This document shows positions 42,639 to 52,711 of a stretch of DNA of 64,000 bases, one piece after another (position 1 is the stretch's first letter; every line of letters begins with the position of its first letter). Made by a program: the position numbers and the translations under genes. Source of the stretch: Coriolopsis trogii (taxonomy: Eukaryota; Basidiomycota; Agaricomycetes; Polyporales; Polyporaceae); the NCBI GenBank assembly GCA_020543525.1, contig JAHYIO010000003.1, positions 3,410,001 through 3,474,000 of the forward strand, given 5' to 3'. The notes beneath the pieces are model-generated. The model was not told the DNA's origin. It worked only from the letters and a program-made list of their open reading frames with translations, and did not search any database.

Positions 42639-45600
42639 CCGCACGTACGCTCTCCCCTTCGTCTCATCTCTCGCACTCGCATCACTCTCCCCTCTCGACT
42701 TTCAATCGTTTCTCTGTCCTCGACAATCATTCCGACGTCGACACCTCTGAGTGCTCCGTCTCCGAACCGACCGTTATCTCTTCTCTTCTGCCGGCATCCA
42801 TTTCCATCTCATCTTCGTCTTCGACATCTCCGGCTTCGACTCGGTCCGAGACTCATACCGAAGAGGCGTCTCTTAACGAGCGCGGCCGGCGGTCTAAACC
42901 GGTGCTTAATTCCTCTTTAGTTTCTTCATCCGCTTGTACTAGTAGTCACGATGTTTGCAATAAACCCCATAAAACCCCCAAAAACATCGAAAAAACCAGT
43001 TCGCGTGCGGCGGACAACATAGACTACAAGACAAATGCTTTCCCTATCACGAGGGTGGGCCCTCGGTATTTCCGAGTGGTCCGCGGGTCCGGTGCTAGGC
43101 GCCAAATGGACATACCGCTCTCCGTTGAGAACCCAGAGACGGGCGAGAGGACGGACATGATTGGGCTGTTGGACACGGGCTGTACGGGATCATGTGTTCA
43201 TCGGGACTTTGTACGACGAGCTCGGCTTACCATGCACCCGTTTGAGAAGCCAGTACCAGTGTTCAATGCTGATGGCACTCCGAACGTTGGTGGATCTATC
43301 ACCCATTATGTACTTCTGTGGCTACGCATTGGAGATCACCGTGAACAGATTGAATTTCTCGTCACAGATCTTGGAAAATCAGATCTATTCTTAGGCCATG
43401 AGTGGGTATATCATCACAACCCCTCAATTGACTGGCAAAAGAAGACGATAGAATTCAACCGGTGTCCTTCAACATGTCAGCGTGTCATAGATGAGGGTGA
43501 ACATGTATTTATGCTGAATACCTCGTCATATCTGAAGTCTCGTCGGGAATATCTGAATGCAGTACATGTCAGGGCTAAGACCTCTGTTGCAATGGAGATA
43601 GCTATTGAACAGAGTCAGGCAAAAGGGAAGCGAACCTTTGAAGAGCTTGTGCCAGAGCCATACAGAGATTATGAGGATGTATTTGCCGAGGATGTGTTTA
43701 ACACACTACCTGAGCATCGTCCCTATGATCATGTCATTGAGCTACTCCCTGATGCTAAGCCTTACTGCGGGAAGATATACCCTATGACACTAGATGAACA
43801 GGATGCTTTAGATGCTTTCTTGGAGGAGAATCTTCGCACCGGACGGATAAGACCATCTAAGTCGCCTTGGGGCGCACCGTTCTTCTTTGTCAAAAAGAAA
43901 GATGGAAAGCTCCGACCAGTCCAGGACTATCGGAAGCTGAATGACATGACAAAGAAAAACAAATATCCGTTACCGCTTATGTCTGAGCTCTTGGACAAGC
44001 TCAAGGGTGCGAAGTACTTTACCAAGTTAGATATTCGTTGGGGTTACAATAACATACGTATGAAGGAAGGCGACGAAGAGAAAGCTGCGTTCATCACCAA
44101 CCGTGGCTTATATGAACCTCTCGTCATGTTCTTTGGATTATCCAATAGTCCTTCCACATTTCAGATGATGATGAACGACATCTTTCGTGATCTCATCTTG
44201 AAGGGCAAAATCATCGTTTACCTCGACGACATCCTGATCTTCTCAGAGTCCTTAAAAGAGCATCGGTCAATTGTTCGACAAGTGCTACAGATCTTGCGAG
44301 ACAACAAGTTGACAGTGAAACCAGAGAAGTGCGAATTTGAAGTACAGGAGACCGAGTACCTCGGACACATCATTGCTCCTGGAATAGTCAAAATGGACCC
44401 TGCTAAGGTCGCTGGTGTTACAGCCTGGCCTACTCCCAAATGTAAACGGGATGTACAGGGATTCCTAGGATTCGCAAACTTCTATCGGCGGTTCATTCGA
44501 GACTTCTCCAAGATCGCTGCACCATTGAATAGATTGACAGGGCTTGTGGACTGGAGATGGACAGAAACAGAACAGGAAGCCTTTGATAGGATCAAGACAG
44601 CGATTACATCTGCCCCAGTGCTCGCTGTTCCAAATGATGATGATCCTTTCAGGGTGGAATGTGATGCTTCTAAGTATGCGATTGGAGCAGAGCTCTCGCA
44701 GAAACAGAATGGCCAGTGGCGTACTATAGCCTTCCTCTCCAAATCCCTATCACCTGCAGAGCGTAACTATGAAATCTATGATCGTGAGATGTTAGCCCTC
44801 ATGAGCGCATTGGATGAATGGCGTCATTTCCTGAAAGGAGCCAAACAGAAGTTCGAGATTCATACAGACCATAAGAATCTTGAATACTTCAGGAAACCAC
44901 AACGTCTGAATCCTCGTCAAGCGCGCTGGGTTGTCACCTTACAAGATTATGATTTTGTGCTCATACACCGGCCAGGTAGAACCATGGGCAAGTCAGATGC
45001 ACTGTCTCGTCGTCCAGATCATGACATTGGAGATAGTGCAAATAATGACATTACTATGCTCAAGCCTGAATGGTTCAGACCTGTGACTATTGATGGCACA
45101 GACAATATTCAGAAAGACTGTCTCCGACTTGCAGACCATCTTGATGAATCTGTCATCAAAGCACTTGGTGTAAATGGGGATTTTGAGAAGACCGAGGACG
45201 GTCTTGTCTACAGGAAGGGGAAATTGGTGGTACCTAATGACAGAGAGCTTCAGGGACGTATAATAGCAGCACATCATGACTCAGTGAGCGCTGGACATCC
45301 AGGTCGTGAAAAAACACAAGAGTTGATTTTTAGATCTTACTGGTGGCCATCCATGCGCAAAGACATTCGTGACTATGTCAAAGGATGTGCTATATGCCAG
45401 AAGTCAAAAATTGACCATCGACCTCGCGCTGCACCGCTGCACCCTAATCCTATTCCTGAGCATAACTGGGAATACATCTCTGTCGATATGATCACCCATC
45501 TCCCAGATTCTCATGGAAACAATGCCATTCTGGTCATTGTGGATATGAAATCTAAGGACTTCATTGCCATTCCCTGTACAGACCAGTTATCCTCTGAAGG

Positions 45601-46711
45601 ATGGGCTAATCTGTTCATCAAACATGTATATGCAAACCATGGCATGCCCCGCCGTGTGTTCTCAGATCGAGGTTCAATCTTTGTCTCTGCATTCATTCGT
45701 GATCTGTATCGAAAGCTGGGTATCCAAGGAAACCCAAGCACTGCCTACCATCCTCAAACTGATGGGCAGACCGAGCGGATTAACCAAGAGATAGAGAATT
45801 ACCTTCGTATCTTTGTGAACCATCGTCAAGATGACTGGGCTGACTGGTTACCTTTGGCAATGTTTGCATATCGGAACAGAAAGCACTCAGCCACTGGCTT
45901 CTCTCCATTCTACATGACCCATGGACATAATGCCTTCACTGGTGTGGAGACTAGGAGACCTGTAGCTGCAGAGTCTGCTCAGCAGTTTGCAGATAGAATG
46001 AAGGACATTTCGCAGCAGGCCTCGGCATCTCTACAGATAGCCAAGGAAGCTATGAAGCGAAAGTATGATAGACACCGCAGAGAGTCTGTTGACTACAAAG
46101 TTGGAGACTGGGTTCTATTGGACTCCTTTCACATAGCTAGTGAAAGACCCAATAAGAAGTTGGAAGACAAGCGATATGGACCTTTCCAAATTCAAGCAAA
46201 GATTGGTCCTAGCACATACCGTCTGAAACTTCCTAAACCATGGAAAGCAATCCACCCTGTCTTCAATGAAGTACTGCTCTCTCCTGCCCATCCACCTACT
46301 TTTCCTAATCAGCCCAGAATGGAAGTCACAGCCCCAGATGTTACAGTTACTGCTCCTGTGCCTGAAGTAATTTTGGACTCAAAAGTAGTACGCGGTGGTC
46401 TACAATACTTAGTGAAATGGAAGGACAAACCCCGGTCAGAGAATACATGGGAGAAGCGCATTGATCTCCTCAAGTCTAGTAAATCTCTCATTGACCAATT
46501 CCATACTCAGAATCCTTCAGCTCCTCGTATGCCCACCATTAGGATAGCACCCCACTCCAGACTTGTTCGTTTGTATGATAGCAGTGATTGTGTATGGAAC
46601 GATAGTGATGGTGTATGGAATCATTGGACGAGAAGGTGGAACAGATGGCAGAAATCAAATACTATGTACTATAGAACTGTTTGGACCTTAGGTTACATTC
46701 CGGAATCGTGA
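42614..46711 (+). CDS. Pol polyprotein: protease, reverse transcriptase, RNase H, integrase, chromodomain
   Basis: One open frame from the slippery site to TGA at 46709. A Ser-rich linker leads to the aspartic protease (DTG at 43172-43180). The reverse transcriptase follows, with KKKDGKLRPVQDYRKLN, LDIRWGYNNI and the catalytic YLDD at 44219-44230. RNase H has the DASKYAIG, YEIYDREMLA and TDHKNLEYF acidic residues. The integrase has an HHCC zinc site (HH...HPG, then CAICQ, 45268-45404) and the D,D-E core (VDMI near 45485, SDRG near 45665, QEIENYL near 45788), and a KRYGPF module. The C-terminal chromodomain (LQYLVKWKD...NTWEKRIDLL, 46365-46510) in related elements reads histone marks to choose insertion sites. 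No stop or lost residue seen, so it should be active. Confidence 0.93.
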   Translation, partial: GFRSRGSVAARTLSPSSHLSHSHHSPLSTFNRFSVLDNHSDVDTSECSVSEPTVISSLLPASISISSSSSTSPASTRSETHTEEASLNERGRRSKPVLNSSLVSSSACTSSHDVCNKPHKTPKNIEKTSSRAADNIDYKTNAFPITRVGPRYFRVVRGSGARRQMDIPLSVENPETGERTDMIGLLDTGCTGSCVHRDFVRRARLTMHPFEKPVPVFNADGTPNVGGSITHYVLLWLRIGDHREQIEFLVTDLGKSDLFLGHEWVYHHNPSIDWQKKTIEFNRCPSTCQRVIDEGEHVFMLNTSSYLKSRREYLNAVHVRAKTSVAMEIAIEQSQAKGKRTFEELVPEPYRDYEDVFAEDVFNTLPEHRPYDHVIELLPDAKPYCGKIYPMTLDEQDALDAFLEENLRTGRIRPSKSPWGAPFFFVKKKDGKLRPVQDYRKLNDMTKKNKYPLPLMSELLDKLKGAKYFTKLDIRWGYNNIRMKEGDEEKAAFITNRGLYEPLVMFFGLSNSPSTFQMMMNDIFRDLILKGKIIVYLDDILIFSESLKEHRSIVRQVLQILRDNKLTVKPEKCEFEVQETEYLGHIIAPGIVKMDPAKVAGVTAWPTPKCKRDVQGFLGFANFYRRFIRDFSKIAAPLNRLTGLVDWRWTETEQEAFDRIKTAITSAPVLAVPNDDDPFRVECDASKYAIGAELSQKQNGQWRTIAFLSKSLSPAERNYEIYDREMLALMSALDEWRHFLKGAKQKFEIHTDHKNLEYFRKPQRLNPRQARWVVTLQDYDFVLIHRPGRTMGKSDALSRRPDHDIGDSANNDITMLKPEWFRPVTIDGTDNIQKDCLRLADHLDESVIKALGVNGDFEKTEDGLVYRKGKLVVPNDRELQGRIIAAHHDSVSAGHPGREKTQELIFRSYWWPSMRKDIRDYVKGCAICQKSKIDHRPRAAPLHPNPIPEHNWEYISVDMITHLPDSHGNNAILVIVDMKSKDFIAIPCTDQLSSEGWANLFIKHVYANHGMPRRVFSDRGSIFVSAFIRDLYRKLGIQGNPSTAYHPQTDGQTERINQEIENYLRIFVNHRQDDWADWLPLAMFAYRNRKHSATGFSPFYMTHGHNAFTGVETRRPVAAESAQQFADRMKDISQQASASLQIAKEAMKRKYDRHRRESVDYKVGDWVLLDSFHIASERPNKKLEDKRYGPFQIQAKIGPSTYRLKLPKPWKAIHPVFNEVLLSPAHPPTFPNQPRMEVTAPDVTVTAPVPEVILDSKVVRGGLQYLVKWKDKPRSENTWEKRIDLLKSSKSLIDQFHTQNPSAPRMPTIRIAPHSRLVRLYDSSDCVWNDSDGVWNHWTRRWNRWQKSNTMYYRTVWTLGYIPES

Positions 46712-46724
46712 GGACACGATTCTT

Positions 46725-46734
46725 GAGAAGGGGG
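46725..46734 (+). other. Polypurine tract
   Basis: GAGAAGGGGG, four bases before the 3' LTR; the standard primer site for plus-strand DNA synthesis. Confidence 0.8.
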
Positions 46735-46738
46735 TATT

Positions 46739-47048
46739 TGTTACGAGACAAGACATAGTCGCCCATATGACCCATTATGCCCCTATGCTGAATATCATTT
46801 GACCTTTACATATGCCGCCACTTATGCCATACTTACTGATAAGCTACCCACATGTCTTCGATCGCTTATCACCTGCTATGCCAAGCTACTTACTATGTTA
46901 CTTATGGTTATAATTAGGTACATTCCCGGGCTTATCCCGGAGACTTATGTGAATATATATACCACGAGAACTGGGGTTATCGACCTCAGTTCGAGCTGGT
47001 ACTTTGCCCCGCCTTCCTCTTTCGGGTGACCACGTCGCGGTCGTATCA
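46739..47048 (+). repeat. 3' LTR
   Basis: 310 bp, same ends and apparently the same sequence as the 5' LTR. Its own promoter copy points at the BTB gene that starts 222 bases downstream. Confidence 0.95.
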
Positions 47049-47053
47049 CTCAC
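47049..47053. repeat. Target site duplication, right
   Basis: CTCAC directly after the 3' LTR, matching 40329-40333. Confidence 0.9.
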
Positions 47054-47269
47054 TTGGCGCTTTGCCCCTCTTCAAGCTCGCTCTCATTCTCATCTTGAGT
47101 ACTCTCCTTGCATCTCCGGCTCTCCACAAGAGTTCAGATATTGGTCTCTGGAAGCATCTGTATACCCTACCCGAGGTTCGTCGTTGCTTCTGTCCATATG
47201 GGTGGTAGTACACAGTAGCCCTGACTCCCCGGGAACTGTCAGTGAAGACATCTACTCCATATCTACGGC

Positions 47270-48381
47270 ATGTCTTCTGAACTGGAGCGAATTGCTTCAG
47301 GATCACACGAGAGAGCGCGCACAGAAGGTACTCAAAGCCCGGGCCCGAGCGACATTCAGCGCGACGTTCAGCGCGACGATGAGGTCTGGCTAGAAGATGG
47401 AAACATCGTAATCATCGCACAGAACATCGCTTTTCGAGTCTATCGAGGTTTACTAGCCCGCCGCTCAGAGTTCTTCCGCGCTCTATTCACGCTCCCGAGT
47501 CCACCCGATATGGAGGAGATGTATGGCGTTCCTGTCGTTGCAGTCACGGACAAGCCTGCCGACCTCCGACACCTCCTACTCGTATTATGTTGCGGTTAAA
47601 AGTACGTCTAAAAAATAACTCTTTCCCCCGTTGCTGTGCATTACATTATCATAGCTATTTCTCATCGCGTGGTCAACCTGTCCCCGTCGAGTTCTCTGTT
47701 GTATCCGCGCTCATACGCCTTAGCCACAAGTACGACATACCAGATATCCTCGATGATGCAGTCTCTCGTCTCAAAAACCATTACCCATCCCGGACAGCAC
47801 GGTTCGCCCCTGAAGACCCCGACTCCAGAGACGGGTTGTTACGCTTCAAGCCTCAGGATGCTGTTGCCGTGATACATCTCGCTCGCCTCACGAATACTCC
47901 CAGCTTGCTGCCCATCGCGTTTTTGGCATGCACCACGCTCAGATCAGAGCTTTTTGGCAGCCAAGACGACCAGGACGGCCTGCCTCAAGAAGACATTGTT
48001 CGTGTCATGAATGGTAAAGCTGCGCTGGATCGAGAGGTCGCGAAGCAGAACCTCTTCATCATGGATTTTTTTTACGACCGTTGTCGAATCCATGGCGGTC
48101 ACCCTCCCGCTCCGAACGGCTACACAACTCAACATGCCGAGCCTCCCAGTTGCGCAGATGCTCTACGTTTCTATATGAACGTTTGCAAGGTGGACGACTT
48201 CTCAACCCTTCTTAATCGAAACCCATTCCACACGCCTGAGTTGGATTTGGACTTCATGAGGAGCGGGGTGCTGTGTGGGCACTGCCTGATTGATTTCAGG
48301 TCAAGTTGCGAGACTTTCGAGAGGCGACTTGGGGTCGACTTCCACAGATATTTGGCCTGCCACCGGCACAATGATGGGTAA
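47270..48381 (+). CDS. BTB/POZ domain protein with an in-frame stop before its intron
   Basis: Two exons, 47270-47601 and 47655-48381. Exon 1 starts MSSELERIAS and holds the first half of a BTB fold: DEVWLEDGNIVIIAQ, FRVYRGLLARRSEFF, ALFTLPSPP. Exon 2 continues FSVVSALIRLSHKYDI (the last helices of the domain), then a family-specific region with FKPQDAVAVIHLARLTN, EVAKQNLFIMDFFYDRC and a Cys/His-rich end (CGHCL...CETF...LACHRH). BTB proteins form dimers and often act as Cullin-3 adaptors. The GTACGT...ATAG intron (47602-47654) joins in frame, but codon 110, just before the donor, is TAA (47597). Unless another splice is used, the protein stops there, so the gene may be a recent pseudogene. 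A chromovirus sits 222 bases upstream. Confidence 0.7.
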
Positions 48382-48398
48382 CCTGTGGTGGGTACCCA

Positions 48399-48788
48399 GT
48401 GGTCTACTTCAAGTTGCCGTACGGCAAGGTCATTCTAGCAAAAGAGGTTGCTAAGCATGGACTCGCCACTCTCGACTTCCTCACTGATCGCGTTAACGCC
48501 TGCCCCCGCTTGCCTGAATATAACAGCAGGAATCAGTATGGGGCCGCACCGATCCATTGTAAGGAGGCTCTGCGGAAATACATCGACCGCCACAAGAGGG
48601 ACGACTTCATGGGGCTTCTTGGCCGGGATCCTGTGCGCTGCATATCAGATCGTCCATGGGACACGTCCCACGGAAGCTTGCTATGCAGCCTGTGTGGACA
48701 GGCTCTCGTTGATGTGTCGAAAGCTTCCTGGGCAGCCACCCGCCGTCGACTTCCTCAAATATTCGATGTACCTTCTAACGGACCATGA
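48399..48788 (+). pseudogene. Partial tandem copy of the BTB gene C-terminus
   Basis: This frame has no ATG of its own at the start. Its residues follow the C-terminal region of the gene just upstream: GKVILAKEVAKHGLATLDFL matches the block around EVAKQNLFIMDFF, then a KEALRKYIDRHKRDDFMGLL block matches ADALRFYMNVCKVDDFSTLL, then SLLCSLCGQALVDV. There is no BTB domain. It is the leftover of an unequal duplication, separated from its parent by under 50 bases. Confidence 0.65.
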
Positions 48789-48816
48789 TCAACGTATGGC
48801 TGCTCTCACTTCGTGG

Positions 48817-48852
48817 CTAGCAGGCTATACGTGACTAGCAGGCTATACGTGA
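48817..48852. repeat. Two 18 bp tandem repeats
   Basis: CTAGCAGGCTATACGTGA occurs twice in direct succession just after the BTB fragment. Confidence 0.85.
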
Positions 48853-49364
48853 CTAACCAGATTCCTGGTTGTCGCGCAGATCTGCTTGTTACCTATGACC
48901 GCCATAGGGCGGCTCACCCCTCGGGCTTGCGCTCATCGACTACTGCATGACAATACGGCACTTGTCGCTCCGGCTCGACGAATGCTTATATGGTGAAGTC
49001 TTGGTTCAACGTTCTAGCTACATAGCACTCATACAGGGCATAGTCGCACCCTTTCTCTCCGGCGTGACGTCCAGTTTGAGGAAAACACGTACTGTCACAG
49101 CGTGATCGTTCGCGATCTACAGGACCTTCAAGGCAGTTGCTTCCGCTTCGAAGTAACACTGTCTCGATTTTCCCCCATCTCTATATAGCGAATGTCCATC
49201 TCTCTGTGGCATCACATCTTCATGTCTGTTGTGTATTATGAATTCCTGATAGAGGTCAAGTGTGCGTGCCAACAAATCTTCAGTGCGCCTCACCCAGCAT
49301 AATGATCCGACGCGGTGACTCAGATAGGATATCGTCGTCTAAAAGTACATATATTGCATGGTAT
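48853..49364. other. Convergent 3' intergenic region
   Basis: 510 bases between the BTB fragment and the 3' end of the beta-glucosidase. No gene or RNA seen. Confidence 0.45.
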
Positions 49365-52300
49365 TCAGAGTCCATTCCACTCGAAGCCCTTCTCAATCTT
49401 GAACTCGCCCGAAAGCTTCAAAGCCTGCGGTGCGCTGCTCTGCCCCACCCGTACGCGGTACACCCCACTTTCGACGACCCAGCGCTTGATGCGCTCCTCC
49501 CAGTATGACACCGCGTACTTGTCGAGAGTGAGCTTGAGCACCTCGCTCTTTCCTGGCGCGAGGTCGAACACCTTGCCGAACGCCTTCAGCATCAACGGCG
49601 GGTGTGTGAGCTCGGAGGTCGTGGGTAGCGAGACGTAGAGCTGGACGACTTCCGTGCCGGTGACGGAGCCTGTGTTGGTCACCTTGACAGACGCGGTGAT
49701 GTTCACGTCGCCGTTGGCGACTGTAGGTGCTGACAATGACAAGTCAGAGTACTCGAATGTGGTGTACGAGAGACCATGGCTGGTGGCGTGGGACGTTAGC
49801 ACCGTTTTGCGGAGAGGTAAAACCAGGCTTACCCGAAATGCCACTGCGGTTCGATACCACGGTGGTGGTAGTGCTTGTACCCCTACACGAAGTGATCAGT
49901 TGGTGAGCGTTCGGAGATATTTACAGATGATACGTACGACGAAGAGGTCTTCCGAGTACCACACCTAGGCCGTAATCATAAGCGGAAGGTTCCAAGCAAC
50001 TCACGGATCAACATACCGTGCCGTGCTCATGGTGGAAGTGGCCGTGGCTGGGAACGTCCTCCAACCTCTTCGGAAATGACAAGCTAAGCCGTCCGCTCGG
50101 GTTGACGTTGCCCAGGAGCACATCCCCGATCGCGTCGCCCGTCGCATTACCCAGATACCACGCGTGCACGATCGCCGGCACTTCGTCAGCCCACGGCATC
50201 GTGATACTCGACCCGGCCTGGGTGACGACGACGGTGCGCTTGTTCGCCGCTGCGACCTTGCGCACGAGCTCGTCCGTCCGCCCGGGCAGTGCGAGCGTTT
50301 CCCGATCGTAGCCCTCCGTCTCCCAGTCTGCGTTGAGACCGACGACGGCGATGACCGCGTCCGCCTCGCTCGCAAGCTTCACAGCAGTCGCCATCAGCTC
50401 ATCTGGGTGCTGGACGTCGGCTCCACCGAGACGGACACCACCGTTGGTGTCCATGAGCGCCTCGACCGGGTCGTCGTCCGCTGGCGCGCGCACATTGCAG
50501 AACTCAACGAAGATCTCGTGCTTCACGCCCGCCTTGAGGCTGAAGACGCCGTACTCCTCTTCCGAGCCGCTAGTGAAGAAACTCTGGCCGCGTCTCTGCT
50601 TCGTCCAGTTGTCGATGACGAGCTGGCCGTCGACGAAGAGCTTCGCGCGGCCGGCGGAGAGGAGGCCGAACTCGAACTCGGTGTCCTTCTCGCGCGGCTT
50701 GAGGAAGCCCCGCAGATGGAGAGTGAAACGCTTGGTGAGCACCTTGGGGTAATCGTCACTGAGAACGGTAGATCAACAGCAGTACAAAGACTAGAGCAGC
50801 GGATGGAATACCTGAGGAATACACGGGTCTCGTCGATCAGTCGGGACACGGCGACCTCCTTCAACGGCACCATGCTGTCATCGCTCTCGTGCTTGTAAAA
50901 GTAGCCCATCCAGCCGGGCTGTCCGTCCTCAGTGATGAGCTCGTTCTCGAGCGTAGGCATCTGCATGAAAGCTATGGAAATCAATCAGTCGAGTCCTATG
51001 TTTCTAAGAGCGACATCATCACCTCGTGCACCCTCCGAGTACGTGATCTCCACGTTCTCGTCGACCTTACCGAGAGCGGACAAGATGCCTTCGTACGGAG
51101 ATACGAAGAAGCTAGGCTTCAGCGCAGCAGATCCACCGCCGCTAAGCACGGTCGCCTTCGCATTCCCACCAACGATAGCAATCTTCTTCAGGCCTTGCTC
51201 CTATAGACGATAAACGTTATAATTGGCTTCGACCACTGAAACCGAACAGAGCTAACCTTGGGCTTGAGCGGCAAGACGCCACCCTCGTTCTTGAGCAAGA
51301 CGATAGACTGGCTTGCGAGCTTCGTCATGATCTCTCGTCCACTCTGGCGATCCCCGACCTGCTCTACACGATCCCCATCCAAGACCTGCCAAGTTGTTTG
51401 GGTTCTCCGATTGTGATATGCAAACAGTGTGGAAGACGTACCTCTGGTGCCCCCTTCGCGCATTTCTGCACGAGCTCAAGAACCTTGGCAGCACGCTCCT
51501 TGACGGTGCGCTTGGTGATTTTCCTGCTCTGGATGCTAAAGGCCGTACTCGTAAACACCGAAGGTTAGTTTAGTGCAGAGGTGGTCGACTTGCCTCCGGT
51601 TCATGAGATCGAGAGTGCGCCACTTGTTCGTGCCGGGCATTTCCAAGTCGAGTCCAGCGTTGATAGCGTGGTCAATGGAGTAAACACCGAACCTTGATTA
51701 CAAGCCCCCAATGAGACCAACCCACCAATATGAAGAGAAAACGACGGACCAGTCGCTCATCACGGTGGCGTCGCTCCCCCATTCTTTGCGTAGGATCTCC
51801 CGGATTATGAGCGGGTTCTCGGAGACGTGTGTCCCGTTCACCCGGTTGTATCTGTATTCATGGGCATCGTTAGCCCTAATCTACAAAGACAGCGTTCGAT
51901 GCACTCACGCAGTCATAAACGCCCAAGGCTTGGCGTACTTCTCGGCGAGCATGAACGGCATGAGGTATATCTCCCGGAGTGCGCGCGGCGTCATCTGCGA
52001 GTCGTACCCGAACCGGTCGTTCTCCTTGTCGTTCCCGACAAAGTGCTTGATGCACGCGCCAATGCCGCCTGCCTGGAGGCCCTTGCAGTAGGCCGCGGCA
52101 ATCATGCCGGCCAGATGAGGGTCCTCCGAGTAGGACTCGAAGGAACGGCCCCCGAGAGGGTTACGCTGCGTGTTGCACGTCGGTCCGAGAAGGACGGACG
52201 CGGCTTTGAGCTTGACTTCCTCTGCGAGGAGCTCCTTGCCTACGCGCTGAAGAAGCGCGGTGTCGAATGTCGCTGCCATCGCGGTCGCAGACGGGAGGCA

Positions 52301-52561
52301 CTTGGCGGGAGTGCTCATGAAGAAGTAGTTACCGCGCGCCCCTATCGAACAGTGCGATGGTCAGCGATATGGAAGCTGTGATGAGGCAGTAGGAATGTCA
52401 CCATTGGGTCCATCTGTGACCTTGATCGCGGGTATACCGAGTCGCGGAACTGCATGGGTGTGCCAGAAGCCCACACCGGCTGTGAGGAGAATGGCCTCGT
52501 CGGTGGTCAACTGTTCGACGATCTCTGGGATAGATGCTTTTGCAAAGTCGGATGGCGGCAT
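49365..52561 (-). CDS. GH3 beta-glucosidase with PA14 insert, no signal peptide
   Basis: Hydrolyses terminal glucose from cellobiose and other beta-glucosides. The ATG at 52561 opens [18 protein letters not shown] with no secretion signal, so it is probably intracellular and acts on imported sugars. Domain 1 has [28 protein letters not shown] and the conserved [12 protein letters not shown]. The nucleophile Asp is in MSDWFGVYS, a motif that appears only when the GTCCGT donor near 51754 is joined to an acceptor near 51692; GLDLEMPG follows. Domain 2 is interrupted by a PA14 domain (about 50,450-50,850; [12 protein letters not shown]). The C-terminal fibronectin-like domain includes [17 protein letters not shown]. 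About ten exons. The layout matches the Kluyveromyces-type PA14-bearing GH3 enzymes. All key residues are present. Confidence 0.9.
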
Positions 52562-52683
52562 GGCGGGCTATAGATCCTGATATTCCCCGAGTACCTTTGG
52601 ATGACGGGGAAGAGAGATGGGTAGGAGGGGTAGTAGAGCGAAGCGAATAGGGTTCTTATAGTACGCAGGGGAGCGATAGTATA

Positions 52684-52711
52684 CCCCATGGGGTAATTCC
52701 GAGATTACCCC
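52684..52711. promoter_or_regulatory. Nested palindromes upstream of the beta-glucosidase
   Basis: CCCCATGGGG (52684-52693) overlaps a perfect inverted repeat GGGGTAAT-N6-ATTACCCC (52690-52711), 125-150 bases upstream of the ATG at 52561. GGGG cores are what carbon-catabolite repressors of the CreA/Mig1 type bind, but the flanks do not fit the strict consensus, so the regulator is open. Confidence 0.45.

Larger units (their letters stand above)
40334..47048 (+). mobile_element. Complete Ty3/gypsy chromovirus (LTR retrotransposon)
   Basis: A 6.7 kb element with 310 bp LTRs starting TG and ending CA, flanked by the 5 bp duplication CTCAC. Order: 5' LTR, self-complementary primer site, a long leader (40644-41223), an upstream Pro/Thr-rich frame, gag, a -1 slippery site, pol (protease, reverse transcriptase, RNase H, integrase with GPF module, C-terminal chromodomain), polypurine tract, 3' LTR. 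The LTRs look identical over their whole length and pol has no stop, so the insertion is very recent and perhaps still mobile. It lies about 185 bp past a tRNA-Phe gene and 220 bp upstream of a BTB gene. The protease-RT-RH-IN order plus the chromodomain places it in the chromoviruses. Confidence 0.95.

Noticed and set aside
41514..42644. A 376-residue open frame antisense to gag
   Set aside because: Mirrors the gag frame with its skewed composition; no domain, and pol continues from gag on the plus strand.
48399..48788. An independent small gene
   Set aside because: No ATG at its start, and it aligns only with the C-terminal region of the BTB gene beside it.
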